DNA from: Paenibacillus protaetiae
GTDB lineage: Bacteria; Bacillota; Bacilli; Paenibacillales; Paenibacillaceae
NCBI RefSeq assembly: GCF_004135365.1
Contig: NZ_CP035492.1
Location: 3,952,501 to 4,016,500, forward strand
Direction: 5' to 3'
Length of the DNA stretch: 64,000 bases
The translations under genes were made by a program, and so were the position numbers. This document shows, piece by piece, positions 1 to 10,502 of the stretch (position 1 is its first letter; every line of letters starts with the position of its first letter). The notes under the pieces are model-generated. The model worked only from the letters and a program-made list of their open reading frames with translations, was not told where the DNA came from and made no database searches.

Positions 1-1466
<1,466 letters not shown>

Positions 1467-1573
1467 AATGATTACCCCGAGAACATCGGGACGGCTAAAG
1501 CGTGCAACATTGTTCATACTCAGTTTTGAAGGTTGCAATTGTCTTCTATGATATTGTTTCCTAACTCATGTAA

Positions 1574-1648
1574 GGCCCGTTGGTCAAGGGGTTAAGACAC
1601 CTCCCTTTCACGGAGGTAACAGGGGTTCGAATCCCCTACGGGTCACCA
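1574..1648 (+). tRNA. tRNA-Glu (TTC)
   Basis: Acceptor stem GGCCCGT pairs with ACGGGTC, anticodon loop carries TTC, the T-loop reads GGTTCGAATCC, and the 3' CCA is encoded. It is the first of five closely packed tRNAs behind the 23S gene. Confidence 0.97.
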
Positions 1649-1651
1649 AAC

Positions 1652-1727
<76 letters not shown>

Positions 1728-1736
1728 TTTACATGA

Positions 1737-1812
1737 GAGCCATTAGCTCAGTTGGTAGAGCACCTGACTTTTAATCAGGGTGTCGAAGGTTCGAGTCCTT
1801 CATGGCTCACCA
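1737..1812 (+). tRNA. tRNA-Lys (TTT)
   Basis: Acceptor GAGCCAT pairs with ATGGCTC, anticodon TTT, encoded CCA end. Confidence 0.97.
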
Positions 1813-1821
1813 TTTGCATAT

Positions 1822-1908
1822 GCGGTCGTGGCGGAATTGGCAGACGCGCTAGATTCAGGTTCTAGTGGTGTAACAGCCGTGGAGGTTCGAGTCCTCTCGA
1901 CCGCACCA
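1822..1908 (+). tRNA. tRNA-Leu (CAG)
   Basis: An 87-nt class II tRNA with a long variable arm. Acceptor GCGGTCG pairs with CGACCGC, the anticodon loop TTCAGGT gives CAG, and CCA is encoded. Confidence 0.96.
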
Positions 1909-1915
1909 TATGCAC

Positions 1916-1990
1916 GCGGACGTGGCTCAGTGGTAGAGCATCGCCTTGCCAAGGCGAGGGTCGCGAGTTCGAATCTCGTCGTCCGCTCCA
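1916..1990 (+). tRNA. tRNA-Gly (GCC)
   Basis: Acceptor GCGGACG pairs with CGTCCGC, discriminator T, anticodon GCC, encoded CCA. Last tRNA of the cluster, followed directly by a terminator. Confidence 0.97.
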
Positions 1991-2004
1991 TAATGAAGGT
2001 AACA

Positions 2005-2038
2005 GTCCTGTAGCTGAAGCTAGCTGCAGGGCTTTTTT
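2005..2038 (+). terminator. terminator of the rRNA-tRNA operon
   Basis: Hairpin with arms CCTGTAGCT and AGCTGCAGG around a short loop, followed by a run of six T. It lies 15 bases after tRNA-Gly and closes the stable-RNA transcript. Confidence 0.85.
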
Positions 2039-2126
2039 GATTTTTCGGGAAGCTGTTATGGTCCATTTCCCGGTTATGCGCCGGCAGCAGTGGATCAGCG
2101 GCACGATCGTACCTTTTATTGCAGCT

Positions 2127-2190
2127 CAAAAAACAACCCCTGTGGGGAAAGCGCCTTATGTAAGATGCGCCTTGTCTCACGGGGGTTGCT
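2127..2190 (-). terminator. terminator downstream of the M29 aminopeptidase
   Basis: Read on the minus strand, arms CAACCCCCGTG and CACAGGGGTTG enclose a small inner hairpin (GCGCATC...) and are followed by TTTTTTG. It is about 90 bases past the aminopeptidase stop codon. Between it and the tRNA terminator (2039-2126) nothing further is visible. Confidence 0.7.
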
Positions 2191-2278
2191 TATGCTTATT
2201 GTTAGGCAAACGAACGAACGTTAAGTTAAACTCACAAGCCTGGTTCTTGCTGCTTTATCGCTTGGCAAGAGCAATGAT

Positions 2279-3511
2279 TTAAAATGCCCAGTTGCCTTGC
2301 TTGAAGATGGGCTCTTCGTGGCCGTCTTCGGTAATGCCGGAGATGTCCATTTCCGCCGAGCCGATCATAAAGTCGACGTGGGTAATGCTTTGGTTGAGGC
2401 CACGCGCTTTGAGCTCATCCGGCGAAAGACCTTTGCCGCCCTCGAGGTTAAAGGCATAAGCGCTGCCGATCGCCAAATGGTTGGAGGCATTTTCGTCAAA
2501 CAGCGTGTTGTAGTACAGAATGCCGGACTGCGAAATAGGCGATTGGTGAGGTACCAGAGCCACCTCGCCCAAATAATGGGCGCCTTCGTCCATTTCGATC
2601 AGGCTCTTAAGCGTTTCTTCTCCTTTTTCCGCTTGTACGCCTACAATGCGGCCGTTCTCAAACGTCAGCGTAAACCCGTCGATAATGTTGCCGCCGTAGC
2701 TAAGCGGCTTCGTGCTGGACACTTTGCCGTTGACGCCGGTAGCGAGAGGTGCAGTGAACACTTCTTCGGTAGGCATGTTAGCAACGAAGCTGATGCCTTT
2801 TTCATTGACGCTGTCCGCAGCAACCCAAATATGGCCTTTCGGCAGCTCAATCGTCAAATCTGTGCCAGGAGCGGTGTAATGCAGCTTTTTATATTTTTTG
2901 GCATTCAGGTAATCGGATTTCTGGTTCAGCGTCTGGATATGATTCTCCCATGCCGCTACAGGATCGCCTGTGTTGACACGAACTGCGGACAGGATAGCTT
3001 CCCATAGCTTATCGACTTGCCGATCTTCCGGCACATCCGGGAATACTTTCGCCGCCCATGCTTTGGAAGGCGCCGCTACGACGCACCAGCTCATTTTGTC
3101 CGCTTGCATGTATTGGCGGTATTGATACATCGCTTTGCCGTACGTGCGCTGATGGTTCGCGATGCGTTCGCCGGGCACGCCTTTCAGCAAATCCGGATCC
3201 TGGGATACGACGCTGACGATAGCAGCTCCGTTCTCGACAAGTTCCAGCATTTCGCCGGCGTACCATTTTGGCTCTTCCAGGAAAGCATTATCCGGAGCCA
3301 GGTCATAACGGAGACGGGTTACGGTATCGTCGCTCCAGTTGATTTTGACATTGTAGGCGCCTGCTTCATATGCTTTTTTGGCAATAAGGCGTACCAGCTC
3401 GGCAGCATCAATAGCAGCGTTGACGATCAGCGTTTGCCCTTTTTGAATTTTGACCCCGACATTCACGATCAGGTCAGCATAACTGTTCAGTTGTTCTTGA
3501 AATGTAGACAT
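2279..3511 (-). CDS. ampS: M29 family aminopeptidase (AmpS-like)
   Basis: A 410-residue cytosolic metallo-exopeptidase that removes N-terminal residues from peptides with two divalent metal ions. The family's metal ligands are all visible: E250 (in PTEEVF), E316 (LGEVAL), H345 (SNHLAIG), H378 and D380 (THVDFMIG), matching the spacing known for thermophilic M29 enzymes. Length is the usual one. The ATG at 3511 has a GGAGGGA ribosome site. It lies 12 bases after a small gene (3524-3733) on the same strand, so the two are probably co-transcribed, and a terminator follows. Family assignment is firm; the substrate preference cannot be read from sequence. Confidence 0.93.
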   Translation of the reverse strand: MSTFQEQLNSYADLIVNVGVKIQKGQTLIVNAAIDAAELVRLIAKKAYEAGAYNVKINWSDDTVTRLRYDLAPDNAFLEEPKWYAGEMLELVENGAAIVSVVSQDPDLLKGVPGERIANHQRTYGKAMYQYRQYMQADKMSWCVVAAPSKAWAAKVFPDVPEDRQVDKLWEAILSAVRVNTGDPVAAWENHIQTLNQKSDYLNAKKYKKLHYTAPGTDLTIELPKGHIWVAADSVNEKGISFVANMPTEEVFTAPLATGVNGKVSSTKPLSYGGNIIDGFTLTFENGRIVGVQAEKGEETLKSLIEMDEGAHYLGEVALVPHQSPISQSGILYYNTLFDENASNHLAIGSAYAFNLEGGKGLSPDELKARGLNQSITHVDFMIGSAEMDISGITEDGHEEPIFKQGNWAF

Positions 3512-3523
3512 ATAATCCCTCCG

Positions 3524-3733
3524 CTACTTTTTTAATTTGAAATGGACTGCTGCGCTATACAGCATTTTGCCGATGTTTGGGTGAAAGGTAACCTGGTATT
3601 GAATGGAGCTTACATCCAGCAGAAGCGCTTGGTTGTTTGTAATCTGCGTTTCAATTTGCTTCTCCAGCGACTTCAGGTCATACGCTTCAAATAATTCCAC
3701 CTTGTTCTCAAACAAATCCAATTGAAAGTTCAT
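3524..3733 (-). CDS. small conserved protein, DUF2536/YrzA-like
   Basis: A 69-residue acidic-basic soluble protein without signal peptide or membrane segment. The pattern of an N-terminal F-D-L-x-E-x-K-V-E stretch and a C-terminal Y-S-A-x-V-H-F-K end resembles the small Bacillus family DUF2536 (YrzA), recalled and not searched. Function unknown. It precedes the aminopeptidase gene by 12 bases and would be the first gene of that transcript. A terminator for the next gene upstream lies immediately before it, so its own promoter must sit in 3734-3760. Confidence 0.65.
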   Translation of the reverse strand: MNFQLDLFENKVELFEAYDLKSLEKQIETQITNNQALLLDVSSIQYQVTFHPNIGKMLYSAAVHFKLKK

Positions 3734-3750
3734 ATGTACTCTCCCGGCTT

Positions 3751-3797
3751 AAAAAACTTGTACTGCGTGGTTCTTGCGTCCCATGCAATACAAGTTT
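3751..3797 (-). terminator. terminator downstream of the MFS gene
   Basis: On the minus strand arms AAACTTGTA and TACAAGTTT are followed by TTTTAA. It sits 20 bases past the stop of the transporter at 3818 and separates it from the 69-residue protein gene. Confidence 0.6.
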
Positions 3798-3817
3798 ATT
3801 ATACGCGACCGCGGGAT

Positions 3818-5077
3818 TCAAGCTTCTCGGGCGACTGCCGCGGCAATTGGCCGGTTCAGACGGGTATGCAGCATGAAAAATAGTGCGGATGCGAGCCCGG
3901 CAAACACTGCGAGCCGCAGCACCGGCGCAAGGCCGCCATGGTCATACAGACTGCCCATCACATACGGGCCGATAACCCGCCCGATAGCGCTGATACCGCC
4001 GGTCAGACCGATATAAAACGGTGCGTTCTTGCCGGCATGCTCGGAAATAAAGGCGGGAGTTGCCGGAGCGATCAGCATTTCGCCGAGCGTAACAAATGTC
4101 ATGCCGATCACCATTCCCGTGTAGCTCGGGAGCAGCAAAATAATAAAGAAGCCGAACATATACAGCAGTCCGCTGCCCGTCATTTGCGATGTTACCGTCC
4201 GCGCAGCAAACCGTTTAATAAGCATCGTAACCGGTTGGGCGACGAATATTAAGATGCCGTTTAACGTCCATAAGAAGCCGTACATCGACTTCGGAAGCCC
4301 TTCCGAAATAATGGAAGGCGATATGCCGGTATTCCACATCGAGTTGCCCAGATAAATAAGCAGCGTGCCGATGGACATGAACAGGTACACCCTCGTGTTC
4401 GCGAGCAGCGGCCAGAAGCCGCCGCCAGCCGCTTTGGGACGCTTGCCCGGCCCGTTGGCCGAAGCTGGGTTGGAATCGCGGCCAGGCGAGGGAGCCGCTG
4501 CAAAGTCTGGCATGCGGATCTTTCTTAAATAAACAAAAAAGAACGCAGCAAAAACCACAGAGCTGAGCCCGTTCAGAATAAAGCTTAACGAATAAGACAC
4601 ATCCGCCAGGAAGCCGCTTAACGCTGTGCCGATGGCGATGCCTATATTGCTGGCGACATAAGTGACGTTAAACAGTTCCGCCCGTCTGTCGGCAAACCGG
4701 AAACCGATAAAAGCCTGGATAGCCGGAAACGACATCGCATTAAAAAAACCGATCAGCCCCATCGTGACGATAAATGGAATCCAATACAGGCTAAGCAGCG
4801 GCAGCGCAAACAAAGCCAGCGCATTAGCCAAAATCGCGCCGACTATCAGCTTTTTCACCCCTAATTTGTGATACAGCGCGCCCCCAGCCAGTTGCCCCAA
4901 AATTGCGCCGACCGACTGCACAAGAATAACAAATCCGGCGGCAGCCATGCTTTTGCCCAGTTCGTCAAACACATACATCGATATAAGAGGCCACATTAAG
5001 GAACCGCCTGCGGAATTGACGAGGCTTGCGGCTAGAAATACATTCACTTCCTTTGGGTAATTATGTAAAAACTTCAT
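3818..5077 (-). CDS. MFS drug-efflux-type transporter
   Basis: A 419-residue integral membrane protein with about twelve hydrophobic segments and a central hydrophilic loop near residues 205-225 rich in Pro, Gly and Ala. The N-terminal half has the DHA1-like layout, with the A-like loop between TM2 and TM3 reading GALYHKLGVKK. It would export a small molecule by proton antiport. The start ATG at 5077 follows an AGGAGG-like site. It stands alone between a terminator and a divergent SLH gene, so no substrate can be inferred from neighbours. Confidence 0.85.
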   Translation of the reverse strand: MKFLHNYPKEVNVFLAASLVNSAGGSLMWPLISMYVFDELGKSMAAAGFVILVQSVGAILGQLAGGALYHKLGVKKLIVGAILANALALFALPLLSLYWIPFIVTMGLIGFFNAMSFPAIQAFIGFRFADRRAELFNVTYVASNIGIAIGTALSGFLADVSYSLSFILNGLSSVVFAAFFFVYLRKIRMPDFAAAPSPGRDSNPASANGPGKRPKAAGGGFWPLLANTRVYLFMSIGTLLIYLGNSMWNTGISPSIISEGLPKSMYGFLWTLNGILIFVAQPVTMLIKRFAARTVTSQMTGSGLLYMFGFFIILLLPSYTGMVIGMTFVTLGEMLIAPATPAFISEHAGKNAPFYIGLTGGISAIGRVIGPYVMGSLYDHGGLAPVLRLAVFAGLASALFFMLHTRLNRPIAAAVAREA

Positions 5078-5293
5078 GGAATCTATCCTCCTAATCTGGT
5101 TGTTCTTTCTATTATACTGGATTGTTTCGGGTTTCTGCCGCTTCTTTTTTTCATCCCAGCATTATGCACCGGTGGCAGAAGGACGGCGCGGAGACCAGCT
5201 TTTGGCTAATGTTGTAATGCTGCCGATTTGTTATGCTAGTAAAATGAGGTTTTTTGAGATGAGAGTTTCAAGGGAAAAAGGAGGTTGGCTTCA

Positions 5294-6913
5294 TTGAATA
5301 AAAAGAGTCTGCTAAAAAGTGCGGCGGCCTTGATCCTGGTAGCGGGGGCTTGCCTTCCGGCATCGCGTTTGGCGGAAGCGGCGCAGTCTGCGAACATGCC
5401 GTATACCGATACTTCTTCCAGTTATGCAGCCGGCGAAATAGCTGATTTATATACAAAAGGGATAATGAACGGAACGGAGGCGGATTTGTTTTCGCCGAAA
5501 AAACCGATGACACGAGCAGAGTTTGTAACCGTGCTGGTTCGGCTGCTCCGGCTTCAGCCGGTACAAGCGCAGGTGTCTCCGTTTAAGGATATGAAAGCAG
5601 CGGACTGGTATTATCCGTCGGTGATGGCGGCCTTCCAGCTGCAGCTGACGACAGGGACGAGCGGCGAGGCGTTTACGCCGTCCCGCACGATAACACGCGA
5701 GGAAGCGGCCCAGCTGCTTGTAAGAGCGTTAAAACAAGCAGCGAGCGCCTCTGCAGCGGTGCCGTATACCGATGCCGCCAAAATCTCTTCCTGGGCAAAA
5801 GCAGCTGTAGCGAAAGCGAGTGCGCTTGGCCTTATAAAAGGAGATGAAGGCGGCAGCTTTCGGCCGGGTGAGGCCATGACAAGGGAAGAAGCAGCGGTTA
5901 TGTTCGACCGCGTCCTAAACGATGACAGATGGGAAGAGGAGCTGGAGAAGCCGGTCAGCAGCGGCATTCAGCTCGGCTGGCAGTATCAGCAGACAACCGT
6001 TCAGTTCGAGCAGTCGGTTAAACGTTCGGATATCAATACGTTATCGCCAAGATGGTATTTTTTGGAGGCAAAAGGAGCGGTTTCGGACTATACGGATGTT
6101 TCGCTTGTGACCTGGGCGAAGCAAAACGGCAAAGCTGTATGGGCGATGGTTGGCAACCATTCGGATTTGGACATGACTCATGCGGTGTTGTCCAATGAGC
6201 AGTACCGGAAAGCAGCTGTTGCTCATTTGTCCGGACTGGTGAAAAAATATGATTTGGAGGGCCTTGATCTGGACTTTGAAAATGTCAGCCCTTCCGATAA
6301 AACCGGCCTGACGGCTTTTGTGGGCAGCCTTGCGTCCGAGCTGCACAAGCAGGGAGCGGTGCTGGCCGTTAATGTGTCGCCGGACAGAGGCACAGACTGG
6401 ACGGAAGCATTTGACTATAAAGCGCTGGGCAGCAGTGCGGACTACATCGTAATGATGGGGTACGACGAGCATTGGGACGGCGATCCGGCTGCGGGCTCGG
6501 TGGCGTCCCTGCCGTATGTGGATGATGCGCTTCGGCTGCTGAAGAAGCAGGTGGAAGCAGATAAGATCATACTAGCGATGCCGTTCTATACCACCGATTG
6601 GACGGTGCAATCCGGCGGGAAGGCGCTGGCTTCGGCCTCCATCACGATGCAGGATCAGCAAGCCATTGTTCAGCAATACGCAGCCAAGCTGCATTGGGAC
6701 AGCCAGCTGGGACAATATACCGCCGTCTATCGCAAAAACGGAAATACGCATCAAATTTGGATGGAGGACGGGCGTTCGTTAAGCAGTAAGGCGGCTGCCG
6801 CCTTCTCGTACGGGGCAGCCGGTTTTGCTTATTGGTATGAAGGAGCGGAAACCGGCGATGTATGGGCAAGCTTGTACAACGCCAACGTATTTACCCATTA
6901 CGACTTTCAATAA
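5294..6913 (+). CDS. SLH-domain glycoside hydrolase family 18 protein
   Basis: A 539-residue secreted cell-wall protein. Residues 1-29 are a signal peptide ending near LAEA, followed by three SLH repeats (each with a T/M-T-R-x-E core, e.g. MTRAEF, ITREEA, MTREEA) that anchor proteins to wall polymers, then a GH18 barrel from about residue 225. The catalytic motif GLDLDFEN places the acid at E329, and YWYEGAE closes the barrel. The barrel resembles YaaH-type peptidoglycan-active GH18 enzymes. The start chosen is TTG 5294: the AAAGGAGG site at 5277-5284 gives it nine bases of spacing, while the upstream in-frame TTG at 5285 abuts the site. Likely role: wall or spore peptidoglycan turnover. Confidence 0.9.
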   Translation: MNKKSLLKSAAALILVAGACLPASRLAEAAQSANMPYTDTSSSYAAGEIADLYTKGIMNGTEADLFSPKKPMTRAEFVTVLVRLLRLQPVQAQVSPFKDMKAADWYYPSVMAAFQLQLTTGTSGEAFTPSRTITREEAAQLLVRALKQAASASAAVPYTDAAKISSWAKAAVAKASALGLIKGDEGGSFRPGEAMTREEAAVMFDRVLNDDRWEEELEKPVSSGIQLGWQYQQTTVQFEQSVKRSDINTLSPRWYFLEAKGAVSDYTDVSLVTWAKQNGKAVWAMVGNHSDLDMTHAVLSNEQYRKAAVAHLSGLVKKYDLEGLDLDFENVSPSDKTGLTAFVGSLASELHKQGAVLAVNVSPDRGTDWTEAFDYKALGSSADYIVMMGYDEHWDGDPAAGSVASLPYVDDALRLLKKQVEADKIILAMPFYTTDWTVQSGGKALASASITMQDQQAIVQQYAAKLHWDSQLGQYTAVYRKNGNTHQIWMEDGRSLSSKAAAAFSYGAAGFAYWYEGAETGDVWASLYNANVFTHYDFQ

Positions 6914-6933
6914 AGGACGGGGCACATCAACAC

Positions 6934-6976
6934 AAAAAAGCGGGTTTGCGCTGTAAACGCGAACCCGCTTTTTTGT
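6934..6976. terminator. bidirectional terminator
   Basis: Arms GCGGGTTTGCG and CGCGAACCCGC with A-run before and T-run after, so it works on both strands for the SLH-GH18 gene and the convergent SEC-C gene. Confidence 0.88.
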
Positions 6977-7020
6977 GTTGTTATTATCCGATTCACAGCA
7001 ATAGAATAGTAGAAAAAAAG

Positions 7021-7611
7021 TTAAACGAGGATGCCGCCCATGGCTTTTCCCATTTTTTCAAGCTCATCATTCATATCGAATGCAGGCAGCTCGGCGCTGG
7101 CGGCTGCATCGTTGTTTGAAGCCGCTTTAGGCGCGGCGGAAAGCTTGTTTTCGATAAAATCGTTTATTTCCTGGAACCGTTTGGAAAGCGAGGTTGTAGA
7201 AACGCCGTAGTGCTCGGCCAGCTCGGCTTGGCTCTTGGCGATGCCGTTCGCTTCCGATACGGCCAGCTCAATCGCTGCGCAATGGATGCCCGGCTTGCGG
7301 AAGGAAGGCTTCGTTTCTGCGGAGAAGCGGTTCCATAACGCAATAGCTTCTACAATAATGCTTTCTTCATAACGGCCGTTCATGTTCTCGTGCAGGTGAA
7401 GCGCAAGCTGGCGGTACGAATCGGCTTGCCATTCCAGCTCTTGTTCGACCATATGAATAATATCTTGTTCCGTTAATGCAACGCTGCGATGGCCGGAAGA
7501 AAGCAAAGCCGACTGCAATCTTGCATTAGTTTGATCCTTTTCCAGACAGCAGCGCTTATACTTCAATCCGCTGCCGCAATGGCAAGGCTCATTTCTGCCT
7601 ATTGTTGCCAA
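7021..7611 (-). CDS. SEC-C motif protein with HTH-like region
   Basis: A 196-residue soluble protein. The N-terminus holds a SEC-C zinc-binding motif like the C-terminal tail of SecA (CHCGSG then KRCC within the first 22 residues). Around residues 125-150 a helix-turn-helix-like stretch (LAEHYGVSTTSLSKRF) is followed by a charged and Ala-rich tail. SEC-C motifs contact ribosomes or other proteins, so a regulatory or adaptor role is possible, but the function is unknown. Monocistronic, ending at the bidirectional terminator shared with the SLH-GH18 gene. Confidence 0.75.
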   Translation of the reverse strand: MATIGRNEPCHCGSGLKYKRCCLEKDQTNARLQSALLSSGHRSVALTEQDIIHMVEQELEWQADSYRQLALHLHENMNGRYEESIIVEAIALWNRFSAETKPSFRKPGIHCAAIELAVSEANGIAKSQAELAEHYGVSTTSLSKRFQEINDFIENKLSAAPKAASNNDAAASAELPAFDMNDELEKMGKAMGGILV

Positions 7612-7796
7612 ACTATCAACTCCTGTACAACTTGCTGTGCTACCTAATCATACTAGATGCAAGCAGGGTATGACAAGTTTTATGAGTAATTTTGGATAAA
7701 CTAGGAAGGATAAGACGAGTCTGGTAGCGAAATGGCGCAACTTGTTTTATGATGGGTATGGATATACGGCACACAGGTTGAGGAGGATGCATACAG

Positions 7797-9203
7797 ATGG
7801 CTTACAACAGTATTATTGTCCGACTTGAAATGAATCATGAACGAATTAACTTTGGGAACGTAGCATCTGCTGTAAGCAAAGCCGGGGGAGATATTACGTC
7901 AATCGACGTCATCCGGTCCGGGCAGCTCAATTCGGTCCGCGATATTACGATTCATGTAGCCGATCAGAAGGATACCGAGGTCATTGATGCGCTGAAGCAG
8001 CTGCCGGGCATTGTCGTGGTTAACGTGTCCGATCAGACATTTCTGGCGCATCTGGGCGGCAAAATTGAAGTTACGCCTAAAATGCCGATTAAAAACCGCG
8101 ATGATTTGTCCAAAGTATATACGCCTGGTGTTGCGCGCGTATCCAACGCCATCCATGAAAACCGAGAAAAAGCGTATTCGCTTACCATTAAGCGGAATAC
8201 AGTTGCCGTCGTAACGGACGGAACCGCCGTGCTGGGATTAGGCGATATCGGGCCTGAGGCAGCCGCTCCTGTTATGGAAGGGAAAGCGATGCTGTTCAAG
8301 CAGCTGGCCGGCGTAGATGCGTTCCCGATATGCCTGAACACGAAAGACACCGAAGAAATCATACGTACGATCAAAAACATCAGCCCGATTTTTGGCGGCA
8401 TCAATCTGGAGGATATCAGCTCGCCGCGCTGCTTTGAAATTGAAACCCGCCTGGCGCAGGAGCTCGATATTCCCGTATTCCACGACGATCAGCACGGTAC
8501 GGCTATTGTTGTCGTTGCCGGTCTCTTGAATGCGCTTAAGGTCGTAGGCAAGCGTATCGAACATGTGCGTGTCGTCGTCAACGGCATTGGCGCTGCGGGC
8601 GTATCGATCTGCAAAATGCTGCTTGCCGCAGGTGTGACGCGGCTTGTGCCGGTAGACCGTGAAGGTGCGATTGTGCGCGGCGGCGGATATGATCACCACC
8701 CGATGTGGGCTTGGCTGGCGCAGCAGCCTCAGGTCGAAGACAAAGCGGGCACGCTGCAGGAAGTGATCGGCGGCGCTGACGTCTTTATCGGCGTGTCGAG
8801 AGGCAATGTGCTGTCGGCAGCTGATGTAGAACAAATGGCAAGCGACCGCATCGTATTCGCGATGGCCAATCCGACGCCGGAGATTGATCCGGAAGAAGCG
8901 ATGAAGATTGTGCGCGTATTTGCGACAGGCCGAAGCGATTATCCGAACCAGATCAACAATGTGCTTGTATTCCCCGGCGTATTCCGAGGAGCGCTGGACT
9001 GCCGCGCCCGTTCGATTAACGAGCCGATGAAGCTGGCTGCCGCCCGCGCTATTGCTGCTGTCGTGACGGCTGAGGAACGAAATGAGCAATACATTATCCC
9101 GAGCATATTTAACGAGCAGGTTGTAGCCAAAGTGCGCAGAGCGGTAGTGGAAGCCGCTATTTTAACCGGGGTTGCCCGGCGTATTCCGCCGGATTTCCGC
9201 TGA
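7797..9203 (+). CDS. NAD-dependent malic enzyme with N-terminal ACT domain
   Basis: A 468-residue enzyme converting malate to pyruvate and CO2 with NAD(P). Residues 1-80 form an ACT-like regulatory domain (N-terminal NSIIVRLE, then GGDITSIDV), a fusion seen in several Firmicute malic enzymes. The malic domain has the Tyr loop (VYTPGVARVS), LGLGDIGPEA and the metal-binding HDDQHGTA motif; the Rossmann domain follows (VNGIGAAGVS). The ATG at 7797 is preceded by GAGGAGGA at the right distance. Monocistronic. The ACT domain suggests allosteric control by a small ligand, which cannot be named from sequence. Confidence 0.93.
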   Translation: MAYNSIIVRLEMNHERINFGNVASAVSKAGGDITSIDVIRSGQLNSVRDITIHVADQKDTEVIDALKQLPGIVVVNVSDQTFLAHLGGKIEVTPKMPIKNRDDLSKVYTPGVARVSNAIHENREKAYSLTIKRNTVAVVTDGTAVLGLGDIGPEAAAPVMEGKAMLFKQLAGVDAFPICLNTKDTEEIIRTIKNISPIFGGINLEDISSPRCFEIETRLAQELDIPVFHDDQHGTAIVVVAGLLNALKVVGKRIEHVRVVVNGIGAAGVSICKMLLAAGVTRLVPVDREGAIVRGGGYDHHPMWAWLAQQPQVEDKAGTLQEVIGGADVFIGVSRGNVLSAADVEQMASDRIVFAMANPTPEIDPEEAMKIVRVFATGRSDYPNQINNVLVFPGVFRGALDCRARSINEPMKLAAARAIAAVVTAEERNEQYIIPSIFNEQVVAKVRRAVVEAAILTGVARRIPPDFR

Positions 9204-9271
9204 TGGCTTGCCTGCGGATTTGTGGCGTTAGCTAGGGGCGTCTTCCCGGCGCCCTATTATTGGGGAGAGGA

Positions 9272-10114
9272 ATGAAAGCGATGTCAATTGGCGTGTTGGC
9301 GCATTTATTCGGCAGGCTGCCTTACCGGGAGCTTGCCGCCAAAGCCCGTTTGTACGGGTTTCAGCATGTGCAGCTTGCGCTTTGGAAAGCGGTAAGCGAT
9401 GTGGATTTCAGCCAGAAAGGGAAGCTTAGTCCCGGTCTCGCGATGTCGATTGCAGAAGCGTTCGATAAAGAGAAGGTGCACATCTCGGTGCTGGGCTGCT
9501 ACTTGCATTTTTTTGACCGGGATGAGGCTGTACGGCGGAACAATGTGGAACGATGCAAGGAGCTGCTTCGGTATGCGCGGCTGATGGGCGCGCCGATGGT
9601 TGCTTTTGAGACGGGCAGCTTGCCGGACAGGGATTATACGGAAGCCGACTGGCAGGTCATGAAGCGGGTGCTGGAGGAGCTGGCTGAAGAAGCGGAACGC
9701 TGGGGCGTCTTCATCGGGCTGGAAGCGGCAAACGGCCATTTGATCGGCACGGCGGAGCAGCTGCATGCGATGCTGGAGGAGGTGCCGACCTCGCAAATCG
9801 GCGTTGTGCTGGACCCGGGCAATTTGCTGCATGAAGGCAATATCGCCCGCCAGGAAGCGGTGATCGAGGAAGCGTTCCGGCTGCTGGGCGGCCGTATTAT
9901 CGCTTGCCATGCCAAGGACAGGCTGCTTCAGCCTGACGGAAACGTCATAACGAAACCGGCCGGTCTCGGCCAGATGGATTATAACCTGTATATGAAGCTG
10001 CTGCAGCAGTATAAGCCGGAGGTTCACATTATTATGGAGGAAGCTGCGGAAGAACAGATGGCATCCTGTAAATCGTTTATCGAGCAAATCCGAAATCAAT
10101 ATTCCGTTCTATAA
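9272..10114 (+). CDS. sugar phosphate isomerase/epimerase (xylose isomerase-like TIM barrel)
   Basis: About 280 residues with the AP-endonuclease-2/xylose-isomerase-like barrel. Expected metal ligands are visible: the Glu of GLEAANG, the Asp and Asn of VLDPGNLLH, the His of IACHAKDR and the Glu of IIMEEA near the end. Such enzymes isomerise or epimerise sugars or inositol derivatives; the substrate is not determinable here. ATG 9272 and ATG 9281 both follow a GGGGAGAGG site (9262-9270); spacing slightly favours neither. Its stop codon overlaps the end of the convergent gene at 10096, and its terminator lies inside that gene. Confidence 0.85.
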   Translation: MKAMSIGVLAHLFGRLPYRELAAKARLYGFQHVQLALWKAVSDVDFSQKGKLSPGLAMSIAEAFDKEKVHISVLGCYLHFFDRDEAVRRNNVERCKELLRYARLMGAPMVAFETGSLPDRDYTEADWQVMKRVLEELAEEAERWGVFIGLEAANGHLIGTAEQLHAMLEEVPTSQIGVVLDPGNLLHEGNIARQEAVIEEAFRLLGGRIIACHAKDRLLQPDGNVITKPAGLGQMDYNLYMKLLQQYKPEVHIIMEEAAEEQMASCKSFIEQIRNQYSVL

Positions 10115-10311
10115 AACAAAAAGGAATCATCGTCCATGAGGGCGTGATTCCTTTTATGTTTATGATGCTCTTTGGCCAGCCGGGATTTCAGGGTAGGGGT
10201 TGTTTTGGTTGCGGGCTGTACCCCGTTCCAGCTTCCTCTTAATTGTTCAGGGCTTATTCTCCCTTGCTGCGCAAGCTTGCGGCGCTGTTTCTTAGCTTGG
10301 CTGATTGCCAT
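10096..10311 (-). CDS. small basic hypothetical protein (YqkK-like)
   Basis: A 71-residue, strongly basic N-terminal half (MAISQAKKQRRK) and an acidic C-terminus (MDDDSF). No membrane segment. The composition recalls the short Bacillus protein YqkK, which is itself uncharacterised; this similarity is from memory. The ATG at 10311 has a clear AGGAGG site just upstream on the minus strand. The last codons double as the terminator of the convergent isomerase gene, which may constrain the C-terminal sequence. Confidence 0.65.
   Translation of the reverse strand: MAISQAKKQRRKLAQQGRISPEQLRGSWNGVQPATKTTPTLKSRLAKEHHKHKRNHALMDDDSFLFYRTEY
10119..10155 (+). terminator. terminator embedded in the convergent gene
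   Basis: Arms AAAAGGAATCA and TGATTCCTTTT, directly after the isomerase stop. The whole hairpin lies within the 3' coding end of the small minus-strand gene 10096-10311. Confidence 0.7.
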
Positions 10312-10502
10312 GTTCCATTCCTCCTAGGTTGAACTTTAGCTTAGAGCGGTATCGTTCTTGTTGTTAGTATAGTCATTTCCGGCGCTAATCTCCACTCCCT
10401 GTCATGAATATATTGTGAAGGAAGGAAAACTTATTTGCATTACGGACATAACTATATAATAAGACGAAGAAAGGGCTGGCTAGTCCTAGGCAGGTGATAA
10501 GG

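Noticed and set aside
1800-2180. Open frame of 126 codons opposite the tRNA cluster
   Set aside because: It reads through tRNA genes in antisense and has no family resemblance.
5285-5293. Upstream TTG start for the SLH-GH18 protein
   Set aside because: It directly abuts the AAAGGAGG site; the TTG at 5294 has proper spacing and yields a better signal peptide start.
8238-9089. 283-codon open frame antisense to the malic enzyme
   Set aside because: It is a compositional shadow of a well-supported gene, with no ribosome site or domain.
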